Shown: positions 62,640 through 64,000 of the stretch, in pieces
Layout: the number at the start of each line of letters is the position of its first letter
Numbering within the stretch: position 1 is the stretch's first letter
Source of the DNA: Periplaneta americana
Taxonomy: Eukaryota > Arthropoda > Insecta > Blattodea > Blattidae
NCBI RefSeq assembly: GCF_040183065.1
Contig: NC_091119.1
Span: 103,799,274-103,863,273, forward strand
DNA: 64,000 nucleotides
Direction: 5' to 3'
Notes under the pieces: generated by a model
Seen by the model: only the letters and a program-made list of their open reading frames with translations
The model's database searches: none
What the model was told of the DNA's origin: nothing
Translations under genes and position numbers: made by a program

Positions 62640-64000
62640 TTGGATACCCTGATTTTTGACAGCAATAATCCGGTTGTCTCTGACAGAACATTGTACAATG
62701 ACCTTCACTCACACCATTCCCCTATACCTGCTGACCAGAACCCTCTCTCTCACCCTGAAGCATTCAACATTTTAACAACAGCATTTTCTAAGAACTCTTC
62801 ATCCCTTCACGTAGCCCATATTAACGCTCAGAGTTTGGTTGCACACTTTGACGAAATTCAATCCATATTCTCGAATCAGAATTTGCATGCTCTTCTCATC
62901 TCTGAATCTTGGCTCAAACCTACATTATCCTCAGCGACATTACACATAGATGGTTATACGCTATTAAGAAATGATCGTTTAAATAAACAAGGGGGCGGCG
63001 TTGCTGCATATGTCAGATCAGATCTCAATCCCAGAATAATACACACATCTCCTGGCGAGTATGCCGGAAAACCTGAAATGCTATTTGTAGAAGTATTGAC
63101 AAGCTTTCAGAAATGCCTTATTTGTGTAATTTACCAACCCCCGAAGATTAACAATATTGCAGAGATCGAGATATCGTTATTGGAATTCATCACAGATTAT
63201 GAACACGTCTTAATAATGGGTGATCTTAACACAAATTTGTTAGCCTCTGATTCGAACTACACTAGACATCTATTGACCATGTTCCAGGCTCTTGATCTAG
63301 CAGTCCTTCCCCTTGAACCAACCCACCATACCCAATCTTCCGAATCCCTATTAGACTTAATTATTACGAAGAATGCAGACAAAGTACAAAAACATGGACA
63401 ATGTGCGGCTTCGAGAATTTCGTACCACGATATTATTTATCTAGTATATTCTTTGAAGTGTCCCAAGCCCACACCTAAACTCATAAAGTATCGTGACTTG
63501 AAACGTATTGATGAAACCCAACTACTTGAAGACGCAATAAAGATTCCCTGGGACTCAATATGGACCTTACATACTGTTGACGAGAAACTTGTTAAACTAA
63601 ATGAGTATATTATAAATTTATATGACAAGCATGCTCCTATCAAATCTAAACGCGTAAAAAGAACACCAGCACCATGGATGACTGCTGACATACGTAGTAT
63701 GATTACGGACAGAAACACTGCATACAAAATGTTTAAACATGACAAGACAGAAATCTCTTATAATTATTATAAACTCTTACGTAACAGAACTACTCAAGCC
63801 ATTAGAAACGCAAAACTGAGACATTTTCATAACATCTTGAAGGGGGGAGCTGACCCTTCCAAACTGTGGAGAAACTTACGGACAATTGGCTTAGGAAATC
63901 CCAGGACTCAGGTAGACAGTGTGCCAGTTTCTCTTGACGAACTAAATGACCATTTTGCAACGGTACAGTCAATAACCTTGGATACGGTCGACAAACAGCA
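62640..64000 (+). CDS. LINE ORF2, N-terminal part (APE endonuclease), open to window end
   Basis: One uninterrupted frame of >450 codons with no stop before 64000. The APE endonuclease runs from HINAQSL (~62817; catalytic Asn) through LLISESWLKP (Glu), a GGGVAAYVR block, a CVIYQPP block, IMGDLNTN (Asp/Asn, ~63215) and SLLDLIIT, to a SYHDII block near 63420, where SDHD is usual; the Asp is Tyr here but the His is kept. The linker toward RT follows (PAPWMTADIR, RNRTTQAIRNAKLRHF, SKLWRNLRTIG). RT lies beyond the window. The first in-frame ATG is only at ~63078, inside the endonuclease, so initiation must use a non-AUG codon, reinitiation, splicing, or a lost ATG. It follows ORF1 by 263 bp. Confidence 0.85.
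   Translation, partial: MDTLIFDSNNPVVSDRTLYNDLHSHHSPIPADQNPLSHPEAFNILTTAFSKNSSSLHVAHINAQSLVAHFDEIQSIFSNQNLHALLISESWLKPTLSSATLHIDGYTLLRNDRLNKQGGGVAAYVRSDLNPRIIHTSPGEYAGKPEMLFVEVLTSFQKCLICVIYQPPKINNIAEIEISLLEFITDYEHVLIMGDLNTNLLASDSNYTRHLLTMFQALDLAVLPLEPTHHTQSSESLLDLIITKNADKVQKHGQCAASRISYHDIIYLVYSLKCPKPTPKLIKYRDLKRIDETQLLEDAIKIPWDSIWTLHTVDEKLVKLNEYIINLYDKHAPIKSKRVKRTPAPWMTADIRSMITDRNTAYKMFKHDKTEISYNYYKLLRNRTTQAIRNAKLRHFHNILKGGADPSKLWRNLRTIGLGNPRTQVDSVPVSLDELNDHFATVQSITLDTVDKQ

Larger units (their letters stand above)
60700..64000 (+). mobile_element. 5' half of a LINE (CR1/Jockey-group style), runs off the window
   Basis: 5' UTR with subrepeats (60908-61090), ORF1 (61789-62376), a 263-bp gap with an (ATT)n microsatellite, and ORF2 from 62640 to beyond 64000. 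The exact 5' boundary is not visible; composition rises in GC from ~60650. There is no stop in ORF2 within the window. Confidence 0.75.

Noticed and set aside
1..64000. A host protein-coding gene or an anti-viral defence system
   Set aside because: Every ORF with recognisable motifs belongs to a transposon. Exons of a host gene with long introns could escape sight, but I found no splice-consistent set outside the P element and the LTR element.

Overview
This window looks like insect nuclear DNA, probably from a large, repeat-rich genome. It is AT-rich, its coding sequence is almost entirely transposon-derived, and it carries tRNA-derived SINEs, Ty3/gypsy elements (one with an env gene), several LINE clades, hAT, P, Tc1/mariner and Mutator-like DNA transposons, and many inverted-repeat elements. 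A cockroach or termite would fit, but that is inference. I found no convincing host gene; every recognisable protein belongs to a mobile element.

Layout, left to right. 1-2580: unassigned sequence. 2581-2784: a 204-bp hAT-type MITE. 2922-11016: a young, nearly intact errantivirus-like LTR element (629-bp LTRs differing at one base, 4-bp target duplication AGAG) with gag, protease, pol and an F-protein-like env. 12378-26770: a four-layer nest. A decayed minus-strand Ty3/gypsy element is split inside its RNase H domain by a TA-flanked terminal-inverted-repeat (TIR) element (14243-23721). That element contains a minus-strand CR1-like LINE, which is itself split by a plus-strand L1/Tx1-like LINE (17788-20894). 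26979-28540: two inverted-repeat elements, one inside the other. 28750-31213: a decayed ZMYM1-like hAT transposon whose 3' end matches the 204-bp MITEs. 31225-32935: a tRNA-like repeat, a LINE endonuclease fragment and a Penelope-like RT/GIY-YIG fragment.

34260-38846: a second hAT copy, cut by a 3.9-kb TIR element flanked by TGTACA. That element carries a foldback element, a perfect 44-bp-arm hairpin, a tRNA-like repeat and a Tc1-like transposase relic. 39605-40010: a tRNA-derived SINE. 40322-44174: a complete but decayed P-superfamily transposon with TIRs, a spliced THAP domain and a THAP9-like transposase. 46658-46895 and 51600-52380: MITEs. 47394-49455: an internally deleted LINE followed by a longer relative with the same 3' end. 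50028-51180: a decayed Mutator-like transposase. 55377-57210: unidentified or barely recognisable transposon ORFs. 58088-60250: LINE fragments, one cut by the second copy of the 204-bp MITE and one with a twin-priming-like inverted 5' part. 60650-64000: the 5' half of a LINE (subrepeats, ORF1, start of ORF2) running off the window.

The most informative items are: the endogenous retrovirus-like element, with a textbook -1 frameshift signal (G GGA AAC plus stem-loop) at the gag stop and a plausible splice donor/acceptor pair for env; the nested insertions, whose order can be read from target duplications; the link between the 204-bp MITE and the hAT; and the P element whose four exons can be deduced from splice sites. 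Coordinates of element ends come from repeats and target duplications visible in the sequence. Family names come from remembered protein motifs and have not been checked by database search.
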